A stretch of 13,857 nt of DNA from Rhizobiaceae bacterium (GTDB lineage Bacteria > Pseudomonadota > Alphaproteobacteria > Rhizobiales > Rhizobiaceae). The position numbers and the translations under genes are program-made. A model generated the notes under the pieces. It was not told the origin of the DNA. It did not search any database and worked only from the letters and a program-made list of their open reading frames with translations. Shown here one piece after another: positions 12,949-13,857 of this stretch. The stretch's first letter is position 1. The number at the start of each line of letters is the position of its first letter. The stretch lies in the NCBI GenBank assembly GCA_028865845.1, contig JAGWJK010000023.1, positions 1 to 13,857 on the forward strand. The letters are read 5' to 3'.

Positions 12949-13857
12949 ATGACAACGACCACCACCGAGCCGCCCGGTCTCGATCAACAGGCTGCACCGC
13001 AGGCAGATCACGCCGGCGCGGCGAATACGCTCATCGGGCGCATCGCGCAGTTGCGCGCCTGGCTCTTCCTTGTTGCCCTGATCATTATCTTCGAAGTATG
13101 GGCGCGCCTCGATTTCGGCGGCACGTTTATCGGCTCGGCGTTCAATTGGCAGTCGATCGCGGTCTTTGCGGTCGCACCACTTCTTCTCGCCGTCGGCCAG
13201 ACCTTCGTCATCATCTCCGGCGGCATCGATCTTTCGACCGGCTTCATCATGGGGCTTGCCGCCGTCGTCGCGGCACATATCACCAACATTGCCGGCCTCT
13301 ATATGCCGTTGCCCATTGCCATGCTGCTTGGCGTCATCGTCGCGATGATTGCGGCCGCTGCTCCCGGAGCGATCAACGGCCTGCTCATTTCGCGCCTCAA
13401 GGTTCCGCCGTTCATCGGCACGCTCGGCATGTATGGCGTTGCGCGTGGCGCCGCCTATCTGCTGGCCGGCGGCACGACGGTGCCCGTGAAGAATTCCTAT
13501 TTCGCCGAACTCGGCAACGGTCGTTTCTTCGGTGTTCCCTACCTCGTCATCGTGACCGTCGTCTTCGTCATTATCATGCATTATCTCCTTAGCCAGACGC
13601 GTTTCGGCCAGCATAATTATGCGATCGGTGCCAACGCGCAGGCGGCCCGCCGTGCCGGCATCGATATCAAGCATCACCTGCTGCGCCTCTATATTCTCTC
13701 GGCCGTGTGTGCCGGTCTCGGCGGCGCGCTCTATGCCGCTCGTTTCACGGCCGGCGCCGCCCAGGCCGGCGAGCCCTTGCTGCTCGATAGCGTCGCGGCC
13801 GTCGTTATCGGCGGCGCCAGCCTGTTTGGCGGGTCCGGCACCATCATCGGCACGATC
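12949..13857 (+). CDS. RbsC-like sugar ABC transporter permease (cut by window edge)
   Basis: This is the inner-membrane subunit of a CUT2 sugar importer. About 303 codons are visible, probably all but the last few tens of residues. A soluble N-terminus (1-33, TTTTEPPGLDQQAAPQADH) precedes hydrophobic segments at about 36-50, 68-90, 96-112, 118-146, 195-213 and 245-262, with a further one at the edge. Diagnostic RbsC motifs are VIISGGIDLSTGFIMG (about 86-101), NGLLISRLKVPPFIGTLGM, and the cytoplasmic loop FGQHNYAIGANAQAARRAGI (about 218-237) that contacts the ATPase. VVIGGASLFGGSGTIIGT lies at the edge. The ATG at 12949 has only a weak GGAT before it, consistent with lower expression after the intergenic hairpin. 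Confidence 0.94.
   Translation, partial: MTTTTTEPPGLDQQAAPQADHAGAANTLIGRIAQLRAWLFLVALIIIFEVWARLDFGGTFIGSAFNWQSIAVFAVAPLLLAVGQTFVIISGGIDLSTGFIMGLAAVVAAHITNIAGLYMPLPIAMLLGVIVAMIAAAAPGAINGLLISRLKVPPFIGTLGMYGVARGAAYLLAGGTTVPVKNSYFAELGNGRFFGVPYLVIVTVVFVIIMHYLLSQTRFGQHNYAIGANAQAARRAGIDIKHHLLRLYILSAVCAGLGGALYAARFTAGAAQAGEPLLLDSVAAVVIGGASLFGGSGTIIGTI

Noticed and set aside
11869..13677. A 602-codon antisense open frame across the binding-protein and permease genes
   Set aside because: It is a shadow of two strongly supported genes. Its product is a charged Asp/Arg/Gly-rich mix with no domain motif, as expected from GC-rich codon bias.

Overview
The window looks like chromosomal DNA of an alphaproteobacterium of the Rhizobiales (Rhizobium/Agrobacterium type). 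It is GC-rich with dense gene packing. It carries a rhizobial-style treY/treZ pair, a divergent S21 paralog, an alphaproteobacterial-type LexA box (GAAC-N7-GAAC), a sequence matching the EcfG/RpoE2 general-stress promoter consensus, and a LacI-controlled CUT2 sugar transporter. The genus is inferred from these traits and not proven. No tRNA, rRNA, insertion sequence, CRISPR array or phage gene was seen.

Layout. (1) 1-3294: treY (minus strand, cut by the left edge) and treZ (plus strand) diverge from a 308-bp spacer. Together they make trehalose from linear glucans: TreY turns the reducing end into an alpha,alpha-1,1 linkage and TreZ releases trehalose. The treY side carries GGAAC-N17-CGTT, which suggests general-stress control. 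(2) 3295-4299: a leader with two similar hairpins, then a compact operon of an unknown 50-aa protein (TTG start), a basic-tailed ribosomal protein S21, and an unknown 64-aa acidic protein. It closes with a perfect 11-bp hairpin. (3) 4333-7040: a two-gene DNA-repair cassette whose stop and start codons overlap by one base. It encodes a radical SAM protein with a C-terminal helix-hairpin-helix, and a DUF4130-UdgX fusion that keeps the KRRIH loop of the uracil-DNA cross-linking UdgX family. A perfect LexA-box pattern lies across its start codon. This is the most interesting system here: the pairing is known from genome comparisons, but the chemistry of the radical SAM and DUF4130 partners is not established as far as I know.

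(4) 7142-8414: two divergent small exported proteins of unknown function, one with CGPRGC repeats, separated by a spacer holding a perfect 16-bp palindrome. (5) 8415-8793: no convincing gene. (6) 8794-9501: a short ROK-family kinase resembling polyphosphate glucokinase, convergent with the next block. (7) 9542-11453 (minus): a LacI-family regulator followed by an SDR oxidoreductase. Divergent from these, 11857-13857 (plus) encodes a Tat-type sugar-binding protein and an RbsC-like permease cut by the right edge. A LacI-like operator palindrome overlaps the predicted transporter promoter, so this block reads as a self-regulated uptake-and-oxidation locus for an unidentified sugar or polyol.

Five genes use non-ATG starts (treY GTG, treZ TTG, the 50-aa gene TTG, radical SAM GTG, lacI TTG), each chosen because a ribosome binding site or family alignment fits it.
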